Shown here: positions 8,839 through 17,993 of the stretch, piece after piece | How the letters are laid out: every line of letters begins with the position of its first letter | Numbering within the stretch: the first letter of the stretch is position 1 | NCBI GenBank assembly: GCA_019638705.1 | Contig: JAHBTI010000017.1 | Coordinates: forward strand, 1-64,000 | Reading direction: 5' to 3' | Source of the DNA: Bacteroidota bacterium | GTDB lineage: Bacteria > Bacteroidota > Bacteroidia > B-17B0 > Aurantibacillaceae | DNA length: 64,000 nt | Notes under the pieces: model-generated | Database searches by the model: none | Told to the model about the DNA's origin: nothing | The model's input: only the letters and a program-made list of their open reading frames with translations | Program-made: the position numbers and the translations under genes

Positions 8839-9858
8839 ATGTTAAAAAACGATTTACTGTTGCGTGCAGCAAAAGGACAGGAAACAGAACGCGTTCCTGT
8901 GTGGCTTATGCGCCAGGCGGGGCGGGTGCTGCCCGAATACAGAGCCACACGCGCCAAAGCAAAAAATTTTATTGAATTTGTAAAATCGCCCGAACTGGCT
9001 TGCGAAGTTACCGTGCAGCCTGTGGATAGTTTGGGTGTAGATGCCGCCATTATTTTCAGTGATATTTTGGTAATTCCCGAAGCTATGGGTTTGCCGTATC
9101 AAATGATTGAAGCCAAAGGACCCTGGTTTGAAAACACCGTAAAAAACAAAACAGATGTTGAAAAATTACGCATTGCCCAAGCAGACGATTTGAATTATGT
9201 GCTTGAAGCCATTCAGCTCACCAAAAAAGAACTGAATAACCGCGTGCCTTTAATTGGCTTTGCAGGCGCGCCGTGGACAATTTTCGCCTACATGATTGAG
9301 GGCAGCGGAAGCAAAACATTCAGCAAGGCAAAACAGTTTTTATACACGCAGCCCGAATTGGCGCACCAACTCTTGGAAAAAATTACACAAAGCACCATCA
9401 ACTATTTGCAAGCGCAGGTAAAAGCAGGCGCGGATTTAATTCAACTGTTTGATTCGTGGGCGGGGGTGTTGAGCGAAAAAATGTTTTACGAATTTTCATT
9501 AAAATATATGTCTAAAATTTGTGATGCTTTGCAGCCGCTTGTTCCTGTAACCGTGTTTGCCAAAGATGCGCATTACGCCCTTGAAAAAATTGCGGAAACA
9601 CATTGCAATACCATTGGTTTGGACTGGACGATTTCCCCAAAAAATGCCCGCCAACTTGCGCCAAATAAAACCTTGCAGGGCAACGCCGACCCCTGTTTGC
9701 TATACGCCGACGAGAAAAAAATAATTTCTGAAACACAGGAAATGTTGCGCACATTTGGGAAACACCGCTACATCTGCAATTTGGGGCATGGACTTTATCC
9801 TGACTTGGACAAGGAAAAAGTAAAGTTGTTTGTGAATGTGGTAAAGGAGTTTAAGTAA
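8839..9858 (+). CDS. hemE: uroporphyrinogen decarboxylase
   Basis: HemE removes four carboxyl groups from uroporphyrinogen III to make coproporphyrinogen III in haem synthesis; it is a cytosolic TIM barrel. The 339-aa length is normal. The substrate-binding motif [11 protein letters not shown] lies near residue 25. The second signature ([16 protein letters not shown]) is near 147, and DSWAG is near 204. The ATG at 8839 follows TAACTTCG, a weak -7-like box. The gene is convergent with the histidine kinase, with 6 bp between their stops. Confidence 0.96.
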   Translation: MLKNDLLLRAAKGQETERVPVWLMRQAGRVLPEYRATRAKAKNFIEFVKSPELACEVTVQPVDSLGVDAAIIFSDILVIPEAMGLPYQMIEAKGPWFENTVKNKTDVEKLRIAQADDLNYVLEAIQLTKKELNNRVPLIGFAGAPWTIFAYMIEGSGSKTFSKAKQFLYTQPELAHQLLEKITQSTINYLQAQVKAGADLIQLFDSWAGVLSEKMFYEFSLKYMSKICDALQPLVPVTVFAKDAHYALEKIAETHCNTIGLDWTISPKNARQLAPNKTLQGNADPCLLYADEKKIISETQEMLRTFGKHRYICNLGHGLYPDLDKEKVKLFVNVVKEFK

Positions 9859-9864
9859 ATTCGT

Positions 9865-11805
9865 TTACGCCAACAAGTTGCTCAAAGGCGCGCGTAATTG
9901 TATTTCCGTGCCTTTTTCATTTGAATTAATGTGGAATGTTGCGCCAATGCTTGAGGCACGTTGTTTCATGTTGTGCAAACCGTTACCCGAATGATTGCCC
10001 GAAATGCCTGTGCCATTATCGGCAATGTGTAAATGCAAACTCTCGTTATCGGCGGTAATGGTTATTCTCACTTCGGCGGCGTTGGCGTGTTTCACAATAT
10101 TTTGCAGGGCTTCTTTGGCAATAAATAAAATATTGCGGTGTGCCTGACTGTTTATTTTTTGCGCAGGAATATGTTCCGAAACATCTAACACCAATTTTTT
10201 GTCGGTGTCGCTTAAATAATCGTTGCTGTATTCGCGTATGCGCGCCACCAGGCTGTCCAACTGTGTGTTGTCGGGGTTTAATGCCCAAATTAAATCGCGC
10301 ATATTGTCCACCAAACGAATGGAGGTTTCGGAAATGGATTTTACGCTTGATAAAATTTCGGGATTGTTTTTTGATTTGGAAGAAATGACCTCGCTCATAA
10401 ATTTTATTTTAGACAAGCCCGAACCCAAATCATCGTGAATGTCTTTTGCCATGCGCTGCCTTTCTTTTTCCTCGGTTTGCTGCACGGCAAGTTTGCGCTG
10501 ATGCCTTTGATGCCGCACATAAAACATACTTACGGCACTTATCAGCAAAACAAGCAAGGTTAAGGCAATAAGCAAGTAATTTCTTTTTTGCAGTTGCAGG
10601 GTGTTTATTTCCTGTTGCTGTTTTAAATCTTTTATTTCGGTTTCTTTTTTTTCGGTTTCGTATTTGGTACGCATTTCCGCCATTTTATCAATATTATCCT
10701 GATTGTAAACCGAATCTTTATAATTACCGTACAGTTGATAATATTTTAAACAAGCGGGATAATTGCCTTTTGCTTCATAACACTCAGCCATTTTTCCATA
10801 AGCATCTTTCAGAAAAACAAAATTTTTAGCTTTTAAAAATATGTCCGCGCTTTTTTCCAAGTGATTTAATGCTTTGTCGTAAGATTGCTGTTTATATAAA
10901 ACATCCGATATATTAAGATGACATAATCCAATACCAAAAACATCATCTACTTCCATTCGGTTTTTCAAACTTTTTTCATAGTAGCTTAATGCAGAATTAT
11001 AATCACGGTTCATCATGTATATTCTGCCGATGTTGTTGTAAACCGCACCTAAATTATATGCCGCATTAAGTTGGTTAAATATGATTTCTGCAACTAAGAA
11101 ATCAGCAAGAGCACTATCAACTTTAGGTTTGTTTGTAATCGTGTTACCGCTGATTCCTTCTTCATATAAAATGCCGCCAATGTTTATTAAAACATTTGCT
11201 TTTGTGATAAGGTGATTGTTTTTTTCTGCAAGCTGGAGGGATTTATTAAAAAATTCAAGTGCGGCAGCGTTTTGTTCAAGTTCGTAATACAAGTTACCAA
11301 TGTTGCCTAATATAATAGCTTGTTTTACTTCATCATTAATTTGCTCAAAAATTTTCAGTGATTTAAAATTAATATCAAGTGCTTCTTTGAATTTATTTTG
11401 CCGCATATAAACGGTAGCTACATTATTGTATATGCCTGCAACTTTTACTTCTTGTTTAAGTTCTTCTCTTAATTTAATGGCTTTAAAATAATGCACCAAT
11501 GCCGAATCGTAATCGGCTTTGCGATTATATACATTTCCAATATCGCTTTGGGCTTGCGCAATGTCTGCTTTGCGGTTGTGCTTTACCGACAAAGCAAGTT
11601 CAAGTTGAGCATACTTTAATGATTGATTAATGTTTGAACTCATCAACTCCCAACTGATGTCACCATACAATTTTATTTTTGCTGTGTCGTGGAGGTTAGG
11701 TGTATCGGACAATTTAATTAAACTGTCAATGATGTTTTGCTGCGACCAACTGCCTGAAAAGGCAAACAGAAAAAATAAAACATAATATGTTCTTTTTTTA
11801 TTCAT
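9865..11805 (-). CDS. TPR-repeat sensor histidine kinase (HisKA_3 type)
   Basis: 646-aa membrane sensor kinase. It has a signal peptide to about residue 22 (FAFSGSWSQ), about eight tetratricopeptide repeats (30-370) in the periplasm, a coiled coil, one membrane helix (about 408-430; LLIALTLLVLLISAVSMFY), a NarL-type dimerisation domain with phospho-acceptor His near 457 (KDIHDDLGSGLSKIKFMSE) and an ATPase domain (KEALQNIVKHANA, DNGTGI). Kinases of this build usually pair with a LuxR-type response regulator, but none is adjacent. The small HTH at 4233 lacks a receiver domain. Confidence 0.9.
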   Translation of the reverse strand: MNKKRTYYVLFFLFAFSGSWSQQNIIDSLIKLSDTPNLHDTAKIKLYGDISWELMSSNINQSLKYAQLELALSVKHNRKADIAQAQSDIGNVYNRKADYDSALVHYFKAIKLREELKQEVKVAGIYNNVATVYMRQNKFKEALDINFKSLKIFEQINDEVKQAIILGNIGNLYYELEQNAAALEFFNKSLQLAEKNNHLITKANVLINIGGILYEEGISGNTITNKPKVDSALADFLVAEIIFNQLNAAYNLGAVYNNIGRIYMMNRDYNSALSYYEKSLKNRMEVDDVFGIGLCHLNISDVLYKQQSYDKALNHLEKSADIFLKAKNFVFLKDAYGKMAECYEAKGNYPACLKYYQLYGNYKDSVYNQDNIDKMAEMRTKYETEKKETEIKDLKQQQEINTLQLQKRNYLLIALTLLVLLISAVSMFYVRHQRHQRKLAVQQTEEKERQRMAKDIHDDLGSGLSKIKFMSEVISSKSKNNPEILSSVKSISETSIRLVDNMRDLIWALNPDNTQLDSLVARIREYSNDYLSDTDKKLVLDVSEHIPAQKINSQAHRNILFIAKEALQNIVKHANAAEVRITITADNESLHLHIADNGTGISGNHSGNGLHNMKQRASSIGATFHINSNEKGTEIQLRAPLSNLLA

Positions 11806-11820
11806 CTTTAAATCAACACA

Positions 11821-12750
11821 TCATTTTCCCATATCCTTTATCTGCTCTTCCAAAATTTTAATGCCTTCTACAAAACTGTGAGGATTGTAACCCAATTCGC
11901 GTACGGCTTTGTCAATAATGAACCCCGTAATGGGCGGGCGTTTGGCGGGTTGTTTAATATCTGCGCTTTTGCTCGGTTTGATTAAGTTTTTGTTTAAACC
12001 GTAATAATCTGCCACGGTATGTGCCAGTTCTAAAATGCTGTAAAAATCTTTTCCAGAAATGTTGTAAATACCTTTGGCGCGTTTTTGCGCCATTAAAATA
12101 CAGCCGTCTGCCAAATCTTCGGCAAGCGTTGGTGTGCGAAACTGGTCGTCCACCACATTAATTGTTTTGCCCTGCTCCAAATTTGATTTTACCCACAGCA
12201 CAATGTTGCTGCGGCTCATGTTGTCCACAATGCCAAACACCAAAACCGTTCGCGCAATTGCCCAATCCAACGAGGAAGCCTGCACACTGTTTTCGGCGGC
12301 TAATTTTGTTTCGGCGTAATAACTTAACGGATTGGGTTTTTCTTTTTCGTCCAAAGGTCCATGCGTACCGTCAAAAATAAAATCGGTGCTTAAATGAATA
12401 AAATGCGGATTGTAGTCGGTATGTTTTTGTTTCAAATTTTCTAACGCTTTTACCTGATATTCCACAGAAGTTGCGTTCATTAATAAAGCATTTTCGCGGT
12501 CGGTTTCGCAAGCGTCCACGTTGGTCATGGCGGCGGTGTTGATGATTACATCGGGCAAATGTTTTTCAAAAATTTGTTCTACGTTTTGTTTGTCGGTAAT
12601 GTCTAAACTTTCGTACACATAGCCGTCTGTTTTCACCAAACGGTTTTCGCCGCGTGCGGTGGCAATAAGCGTTACGTTGGTTTGGCTACGGAGTTTGTAA
12701 ACTAATTTTTGTCCTAATAAACCATTTGAACCTGTGATTAAAATTTTCAT
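11821..12750 (-). CDS. RmlD-like NAD(P)-dependent sugar-nucleotide reductase
   Basis: 309-aa extended short-chain dehydrogenase of the dTDP-4-dehydrorhamnose reductase group. The Rossmann motif GSNGLLGQK is at residues 7-15. The catalytic YxxxK pair is in YYAETK near 145, and TDFIFDGTHGPLDE precedes it. It would reduce a keto-sugar nucleotide for surface polysaccharide, but no other rml gene adjoins it, so the exact substrate is uncertain. It lies just upstream of the histidine kinase on the same strand (15-bp gap) and could share its transcript. Confidence 0.82.
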   Translation of the reverse strand: MKILITGSNGLLGQKLVYKLRSQTNVTLIATARGENRLVKTDGYVYESLDITDKQNVEQIFEKHLPDVIINTAAMTNVDACETDRENALLMNATSVEYQVKALENLKQKHTDYNPHFIHLSTDFIFDGTHGPLDEKEKPNPLSYYAETKLAAENSVQASSLDWAIARTVLVFGIVDNMSRSNIVLWVKSNLEQGKTINVVDDQFRTPTLAEDLADGCILMAQKRAKGIYNISGKDFYSILELAHTVADYYGLNKNLIKPSKSADIKQPAKRPPITGFIIDKAVRELGYNPHSFVEGIKILEEQIKDMGK

Positions 12751-12769
12751 TTTCTATGTTGTTTTTGCA

Positions 12770-12957
12770 GCCACGAATTACACTAAAAAAATCTTAAACC
12801 ACATAGACCACATAAGTTTTGTGTTGTCAGCTAAAGATTGTGCAAGTTTCACAATAGTACGTTCAGCTTCGCTGAACGCTATGTGTGTACTATGTTTTAA
12901 TACTTTAAGCCTATGTTTCTATGTGTTTAAATTTATGTCATTAGTGAAATTAGTGGC
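12770..12957. repeat. 188-bp imperfect inverted repeat
   Basis: The outer arms GCCACGAATTACACTAA (12770-12786) and TTAGTGAAATTAGTGGC (12941-12957) pair at most positions. Inner arms with CCACATAG/CTATGTG pair next. A perfect hairpin GTTCAGC-TTC-GCTGAAC (12861-12877) forms the tip. It fills the whole gap between two minus-strand genes and belongs to the long intergenic hairpin repeats common in this phylum. Confidence 0.75.
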
Positions 12958-12959
12958 TC

Positions 12960-13535
12960 TTATTTCTTCAAAAATAATTTTGCGTTGTTTTCTAATTTTT
13001 TATACCAATCTTGTCCGTATTTACGGGTGAGTGGCTCTTTTAAAAATTTGTAAACAGGCACATCTAATTTTTCGCCGCACTCACAGGCAGGTTTGCACAC
13101 GCTCCATTTGTCGTAGTTTACGGCATCGTATTTTTTGTGTTTGGTAATGCGCACAGGGTATAAATGACAGGATATTGGTTTTTTCCAGTCAATCACACCG
13201 TCGTAAAAGGCTTTTTCAATGGCGCATTTGGCAATGTTGTTTTCGTCAAAATATACAAAAGCACATTCTTCTTTTTCGCCCACTAAGGTTGTGGTGTAAT
13301 CACCGTCATCGTCCACCACATACGCACCATGTTTGTTTACGGCAGCCAGTCCTTTTTTTACCATGTAGGGTTTTACTTTTTCAAGCACCGAATTTAAAAC
13401 AGGCAGTTCGTCTTCGTTCAAAGGTGCGCCGCTGTCGCCTGCCACGCAACACGCGCCTTTGCAGGCGTTGAGGTCGCACACAAATTTTTTGTCAAAAAGG
13501 TCTTCGCTGATTAAGGTATTATCAATTGCAATCAT
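12960..13535 (-). CDS. DUF3109 family cysteine-rich protein
   Basis: 191 aa, matching DUF3109 by its conserved N-terminus (MIAIDNTLISEDLFDKKFVC) and a set of about eight cysteines: CDLNACKGACC near 19-30, ECAF near 89, C near 101, SCHLYPVRI near 121 and CKPACECG near 145. The pattern resembles YkgJ-type metal-cluster proteins, so a bound Fe-S or Zn centre is likely. The biochemical role is unknown. It is widely conserved in Bacteroidota. Confidence 0.88.
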   Translation of the reverse strand: MIAIDNTLISEDLFDKKFVCDLNACKGACCVAGDSGAPLNEDELPVLNSVLEKVKPYMVKKGLAAVNKHGAYVVDDDGDYTTTLVGEKEECAFVYFDENNIAKCAIEKAFYDGVIDWKKPISCHLYPVRITKHKKYDAVNYDKWSVCKPACECGEKLDVPVYKFLKEPLTRKYGQDWYKKLENNAKLFLKK

Positions 13536-13577
13536 GTAAGGAGCGCAAAGATAACAAGAAGAAGAACAACAAACGGT

Positions 13578-14390
13578 TTATTGTATTATCATATTTTGAG
13601 CCATAAATGTGCCCAAATGTTTTTCAAGAATTTGGCGGTACTCTGCCGTTGTTTTAAATGTGGCAAAAAACTCGTTAAACAGGACTTTGTGACGGCTGCC
13701 TTTCGGCATAATAAAACCCATTTCTTCGTTTAAACGGTTCATAACGCTTTGCACTTTAAAATATTTGTTAGGATTATTTTTTAAGTAATCGCGAAAGGTA
13801 ACGGCATCTACAAATCCGAAGCTAAGCACGCTTGTCGAAATTTTATCAAGAATTTTGCTTTCATCGCTCAAGTAAGAAATTTTTAAATCTTTGATGTAGG
13901 TTTTTTTTACATCGTTTACATAGTTACTTAACGATGTATTGGTTATGGTTAATGCGCTCATGCTTCCCATTACTTTCAGTATTTCGGCAGGTGTTTTGGT
14001 TTTTAATTCGGGGGCGTGCCCGTTGGTAATGCAAAGTGCCACACTTTTAATAGTGCCTGTTGTAAAATCAAGTTCCTCTGCGCGTTCGGGCAACACAGTA
14101 ACAGAACCCATGCCTATTATGTTTTTACGCGAACTTGTTTTTACTTCGGAATAAAAGCCCGAAAAATCGCGGTATTCAATGTATTTTGTATAAACAGAAA
14201 TTTTCTTTTTGTCGCGCAGCCACGCGGTGTATTCGCGTATAATGTCGGGTTCTATGCCAATTACTTCGTTATTTTCGCTGTATGCAAAAGGCGAGTGCGA
14301 ATAATACGGCAAATACAGGGTATCCACCGTCATGCTTTGCGCAATGCCAAACTGCGCAGCCAAAAATAGTATGGTAAGGTATTTTTTCAT
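13578..14390 (-). CDS. periplasmic solute-binding-like protein (family 3 type)
   Basis: About 270 aa. The start at 14390 is chosen because MKKYLTILFLAAQFGIAQS is a clean signal peptide and an AGGTG ribosome site precedes it; the frame stays open to 14486. The mature protein resembles amino-acid-type solute-binding domains: SPFAYSENNEVIGIEPDII near the start, ELDFTTGTI in the middle, and EEMGFIMPKGS near the end. No permease or ATPase is adjacent, so it may be an orphan sensor or binding protein rather than part of a transporter. Confidence 0.7.
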   Translation of the reverse strand: MKKYLTILFLAAQFGIAQSMTVDTLYLPYYSHSPFAYSENNEVIGIEPDIIREYTAWLRDKKKISVYTKYIEYRDFSGFYSEVKTSSRKNIIGMGSVTVLPERAEELDFTTGTIKSVALCITNGHAPELKTKTPAEILKVMGSMSALTITNTSLSNYVNDVKKTYIKDLKISYLSDESKILDKISTSVLSFGFVDAVTFRDYLKNNPNKYFKVQSVMNRLNEEMGFIMPKGSRHKVLFNEFFATFKTTAEYRQILEKHLGTFMAQNMIIQ

Positions 14391-14626
14391 ATTCATCACC
14401 TGAGATGAAAAATTTACGCGAAAGTAAAAATTCCGTTTCATGAACGTATCGGGTAATAAACAAATTTTGTGATTTATCTGTTTCATGTTTTCGTTCTAAA
14501 ATACGGTGTCAAAGTTGCAACATAAGCACGAACGGGAACATCACCATAAATGGGTATTTTTTGCAATTGTTCAAAACTTTTTTCTTTATAAAAAGTGTAA
14601 TTTTGAGGGAATTAACCACAGAGGTT

Positions 14627-15130
14627 ATGAGTGAAATAATAAATAAAGTTGCCAATAGCGGCATTGTAACGGTTGATTTGGAACATTTTTTTGTGCAGGG
14701 CGAGCGCGTGCTGTTTGACCTGAAACCGCATTTGTTTCAGGGGTTGATATTGAAAGAAAAAGATTTTCGCGAATTTGTAAAAACAAACGACTGGAGTGTG
14801 TATAACGATAAATTGGTGGGTATTGTTTGCACCGCCGAAGCTATTGTGCCAACGTGGGCGTATATGCTGCTGACATTGGCTTTAGAGCCGTATGCCAAGC
14901 GCGTGTTTTTTGGCAACCTCAACGATTTGGAAAATTTTTTGTTTACCGAAAGTTTATTAAAACTTAAGCCCCAAGATTATAAAGATGCGCGTATTGTTAT
15001 AAAAGGTTGCAGCAATAAGCCCGTGCCGCTCAACGCTTATGTGCAGCTTACGGCGTTATTAAAACCTGTCGCCAAAAGCATTATGTACGGCGAACCGTGC
15101 AGCACCGTGCCTTTGTATAAGGCAAAGTGA
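14627..15130 (+). CDS. DUF2480 family protein
   Basis: About 167 aa starting at ATG 14627 (MSEIINKVANSGIVTVDLE), where similarity to the family begins; the frame is open further upstream. DUF2480 proteins are small cytosolic proteins conserved in Bacteroidota with no known role. Conserved pieces seen are YNDKLVGIVCTAEAIVPTWA and IKGCSNKPVPLNAYVQLT. No membrane segment or catalytic motif is evident. Its end overlaps a hairpin with a T run that likely terminates transcription before the convergent hsdR. Confidence 0.85.
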   Translation: MSEIINKVANSGIVTVDLEHFFVQGERVLFDLKPHLFQGLILKEKDFREFVKTNDWSVYNDKLVGIVCTAEAIVPTWAYMLLTLALEPYAKRVFFGNLNDLENFLFTESLLKLKPQDYKDARIVIKGCSNKPVPLNAYVQLTALLKPVAKSIMYGEPCSTVPLYKAK

Positions 15131-15148
15131 AAATGGCTTTGCTTTTTT
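15122..15148 (+). terminator. Rho-independent terminator after the DUF2480 gene
   Basis: GCAAAG (15122-15127) pairs with CTTTGC (15137-15142) across a 9-nt loop and is followed by six T residues. The stem begins inside the last codons of the gene. Confidence 0.65.
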
Positions 15149-15160
15149 GTTGCCCTGCCA

Positions 15161-17716
15161 TTACGCTGCTTTCTGTTTGTAAAGATGTTCCTGAAATTCT
15201 ATAAACAGTTTGCTGATGTTTTTCACATCACCCAAAATTTCTTTTGCATCTTCTAATGATTGGTATTTGTTTGTGAGCAAAATTGGGAGTTTCTCTTGGT
15301 CAAGTTCGTCCACACCTGTTTCAATGTATTTGCTCAAAACAAAAGTGATAAACTCTTTTTGTTTGTTGTTGAGTAAGGCAAAAATGGTTGCTTCGGCTGC
15401 TTTAGCTCTGGCTTCTCTTGTCATGGCAATGTAGTCGCCGTTAAAAACGTATTCCAACACATCATACAAATCGCTGTTTTCCATATCCACCAACTTTTGC
15501 AAAGTCAGCAAATCACTTTTCGGAAAGCCTGCTTCTTCTAATTTCTCCAACAAAATTTTTCGGGTTAATGGATTGCTCCAAAGTTTGCGCAATTCTTCTT
15601 CGTCTTTAAACAATTTAGGCAACTCGCCAAACAGATTACCCAAAAATTCTTCGGCTGAAATGGGTTTGCCGTCTGCACTCCAAAACGAAGTAGAAGCAAT
15701 ATGTTGGATTTCCCTTTCTTTTCCGTTTCGCAATTTGATTTTTATTTTCTGTTTGCGTTCTTTTGGCTCGCCAACAACTGTAGGTTTTGGGTCGGGCGTT
15801 GGATAAGGTTTAGGTTCTCTTGGTTCTTCCCCAATCGGTTCACCGTCCCATTCGGGGTCGCTAAAATGTTTGTAAGCATCTACAAAATCGTAAATGGTAA
15901 AAAATTCTTTGCCGTCAAACAAGCGTGTGCCACGCCCCACAATTTGTTTAAACTCAATCATTGAATTAACAGGACGAAGCAAAACGATATTGCGAATGTT
16001 TCGTGCATCAACTCCGGTGGAAAGTTTTTGTGAAGTGGTGAGAATAGTCGGGATTGTTTTTTCGTTGTCTTGAAATTCTCTTAAAAGTCTTTCACCTTCT
16101 TCTCCGTCATTAGCAGTAACTCTTACGCAGTAAAACGGATTTTTTTCCTTTGCATATTGGTTTACCAAATCTCTTATCAAGGCTGCGTGTGCTTGATTAG
16201 CACAAAAAATAATGGCTTTTTCGTTTTGATTTACTTCGTCTAAAAACAGTTTTATGCGATACGTTTCCCGCTCCACAATTTCAATGCTGCGGTTAAAGTC
16301 TTTTTCTTCATACAACTTGCCTTCTTCAATTTCGCCTTCCACTATCGTATCATCTGAAGTGTAGCGATAATCGTCTAAAGTTGTTTTGATGCGTTTTACT
16401 TTGAATGGCGTTAAAAAACCATCGTTGATACCCTCTTTTAGCGAATAGATATAAACGGGTTCGCCAAAATATTTGTAAGTATCTGTATTGTCTTTTCGTT
16501 TGGGCGTGGCGGTTAAACCCAACTGCACTGCCGGACTGAAATATTCTAAAATGCTTCGCCAATTGCTTTCATCGTTTGCTCCACCTCTGTGACATTCGTC
16601 AATGATGATGAAATCAAAATAGTCGGCTGGATATTGTCCGAAATTGAATTGGTCGTTTTTAGCGAGGGGCGTTATCTTCTCGTTGATTTCATCGCCGTTG
16701 ATTGGCGTATTAGCGAGGGGCGTTGCCTTCTCGTTGATTTCATCGCCGTTGATTGGCGCATTAGCGAGGGGCGTTGCCACCTCGTTGATTTCATCGCCGT
16801 TGATTGGCGTATTAGCGAGGGGCGTTGCCACCTCGTTGATTTCATCGCCGTTGATTGGCGCATTAGCGAGGGGCGTTGCCACCTCGCTGTTAGATTTCGC
16901 CCTTTCAGGGCTTTGGGTCATAAAGGTTTGAAAAATGGTAAAGAAAATGCTGCCGTTGGTGGGCACTTTTCCATTTTTCTTTATCTCATTGGGTTTTATT
17001 CGTACCAAAGCATCTTCGGGAAACGCCGAAAATGAATTGTAGGCTTGGTTGGCTAATATGTTTCTGTCTGCTAAAAATAAAATTCTCGGGCGGCGGTTGC
17101 CGTCTCGTTTTAAGTTCCAACGGGTTTGAAACAGTTTCCACGCAATTTGAAAAGCAATTGCCGTTTTTCCTGTGCCTGTGGCAAGGGTGAGTAAAATTCG
17201 TTTTTTGTTTTGTGCAATGGCTTCAACGGTTCTTTGAACGGCTATTTCCTGATAGTATCTTAACTGCCAACTACCGCTTTTATCTTCAAACGGAACATTG
17301 GCAAATTGCTCTCTCCAATTATTTTGCTCGGCAAAGGTTTTATTCCAAAGTTGTTCGGGACTTAGAAAGTCTGTTACCAAACCTTCTGCGCCTGTTTTCA
17401 TACAGATTTGGTAAATGGCTTTTCCGTTGCTGCTGTATGTGGTTTCTAATTTTAGTTTCTCCGCATATTTCTTGGCTTGCATTACGCCTTCGCCCACTTC
17501 TAATTCATCGCTTTTGGCTTCAACCACAGCTAATTTAATGCCTTTGTAAACCAACACATAATCGGCAATTTCCCGTTTGCCCCTGCCACCGCCTGTTTGA
17601 ATTTTACCTTCCGTAATGTTGTATTCACGAAGAACCTTAGAGCCTTCTACAACGCCCCAACCGCAAGCCTTTAGCTTGGGGTCAATAAGTTCTGCTCTTG
17701 TTTCTGCTTCATTCAT
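15161..17716 (-). CDS. hsdR: type I restriction enzyme R subunit, with in-frame REP-derived repeat insert
   Basis: 851-aa motor and nuclease subunit of a type I restriction system; it translocates and cuts unmethylated DNA. The N-terminal PD-(D/E)XK nuclease has VVEAKSDE near 65. The helicase has Walker A (LATGTGKTAIAF), the DECH box (IIIDECHRGG), LTATPKR and motif VI (GRGTRL). A C-terminal EcoEI-type domain follows. Between QTFMTQ and FGQYPADYFDF sits an extra block of roughly 85 residues: SPERAK from a REP palindrome, then 17-residue repeats (ATPLANxPINGDEINE). It lies just before DECH and keeps the frame. The gene is separated from hsdS by about 1 kb of REPs and a transposase. Confidence 0.92.
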   Translation of the reverse strand: MNEAETRAELIDPKLKACGWGVVEGSKVLREYNITEGKIQTGGGRGKREIADYVLVYKGIKLAVVEAKSDELEVGEGVMQAKKYAEKLKLETTYSSNGKAIYQICMKTGAEGLVTDFLSPEQLWNKTFAEQNNWREQFANVPFEDKSGSWQLRYYQEIAVQRTVEAIAQNKKRILLTLATGTGKTAIAFQIAWKLFQTRWNLKRDGNRRPRILFLADRNILANQAYNSFSAFPEDALVRIKPNEIKKNGKVPTNGSIFFTIFQTFMTQSPERAKSNSEVATPLANAPINGDEINEVATPLANTPINGDEINEVATPLANAPINGDEINEKATPLANTPINGDEINEKITPLAKNDQFNFGQYPADYFDFIIIDECHRGGANDESNWRSILEYFSPAVQLGLTATPKRKDNTDTYKYFGEPVYIYSLKEGINDGFLTPFKVKRIKTTLDDYRYTSDDTIVEGEIEEGKLYEEKDFNRSIEIVERETYRIKLFLDEVNQNEKAIIFCANQAHAALIRDLVNQYAKEKNPFYCVRVTANDGEEGERLLREFQDNEKTIPTILTTSQKLSTGVDARNIRNIVLLRPVNSMIEFKQIVGRGTRLFDGKEFFTIYDFVDAYKHFSDPEWDGEPIGEEPREPKPYPTPDPKPTVVGEPKERKQKIKIKLRNGKEREIQHIASTSFWSADGKPISAEEFLGNLFGELPKLFKDEEELRKLWSNPLTRKILLEKLEEAGFPKSDLLTLQKLVDMENSDLYDVLEYVFNGDYIAMTREARAKAAEATIFALLNNKQKEFITFVLSKYIETGVDELDQEKLPILLTNKYQSLEDAKEILGDVKNISKLFIEFQEHLYKQKAA
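16661..16911 (-). repeat. in-frame REP composite plus 51-bp tandem array inside hsdR
   Basis: Units start at 16661, 16712, 16763, 16814 and 16865, an exact 51-bp period (17 codons), with four full copies and a fifth partial. Each starts with the REP palindrome AGCGAGGGGCGTTGCC. Units alternate GCGTATT and GCGCATT at their ends, which suggests growth by a 102-bp duplication. The fifth copy joins a GCCCTTTCAGGGC palindrome (16899-16911), as in the intergenic REP composite at 17828-17874. Confidence 0.92.
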
Positions 17717-17745
17717 AATTTCTTCTTTTTTTAATTGCTGAAGAT

Positions 17746-17967
17746 ATTACCGCCTCGCTATTATGTGCGAGAGGCGATGCCTCCTCGTTAATGTCGCGAG
17801 GGGCGTTGCCGCCTCGCTGATGTATATCGCGAGGGGTGATACCGCCTCGCTAACATATTTCGCCCTTTCAGGGCTATGAGGTGAAAGCCCTGAAAGGGCT
17901 GCATATCTTAACATAGAGTGTAGCCCTATGAAGTGGCAACGCCACGACATCAAAGCCCTGAAAGGGC
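17746..17967. repeat. REP cluster downstream of the RAYT gene
   Basis: This gap is packed with palindromes. Type A (GCGAGG...CCTCGC) occurs at 17767-17788, 17795-17818 and 17828-17851, with a half copy at 17746-17760. Type B (GCCCTGAAAGGGC or its complement) is at 17862-17874, 17887-17899 and 17955-17967. Type D (GTGGCAACGCCAC) is at 17933-17945. The cluster starts 30 bp upstream of the hsdR start codon. Confidence 0.9.
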
Positions 17968-17968
17968 G
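17932..17968 (+). repeat. left direct repeat flanking the RAYT
   Basis: Type D palindrome, short spacer and type B palindrome in the order AGTGGCAACGCCACGA ... CAAAGCCCTGAAAGGGCG. The same arrangement in the same orientation recurs at 18582-18617, on the other side of the transposase gene, with only small spacer differences. Confidence 0.85.
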
Positions 17969-17993
17969 GAAGACATCACAATCGGATGTATCT

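Noticed and set aside
13578-14486. Longer start for the solute-binding-like protein
   Set aside because: The extra 32 residues would precede a clear signal peptide, and the AGGTG ribosome site supports 14390.
16661-16911. CRISPR-like regular repeats
   Set aside because: The 51-bp units are contiguous, in frame with hsdR, and have no variable spacers. They are a coding tandem repeat of REP origin.
16589-17035. Open frames opposite the hsdR repeat array
   Set aside because: They exist only because the 51-bp period keeps all frames open; they are antisense shadows of hsdR.
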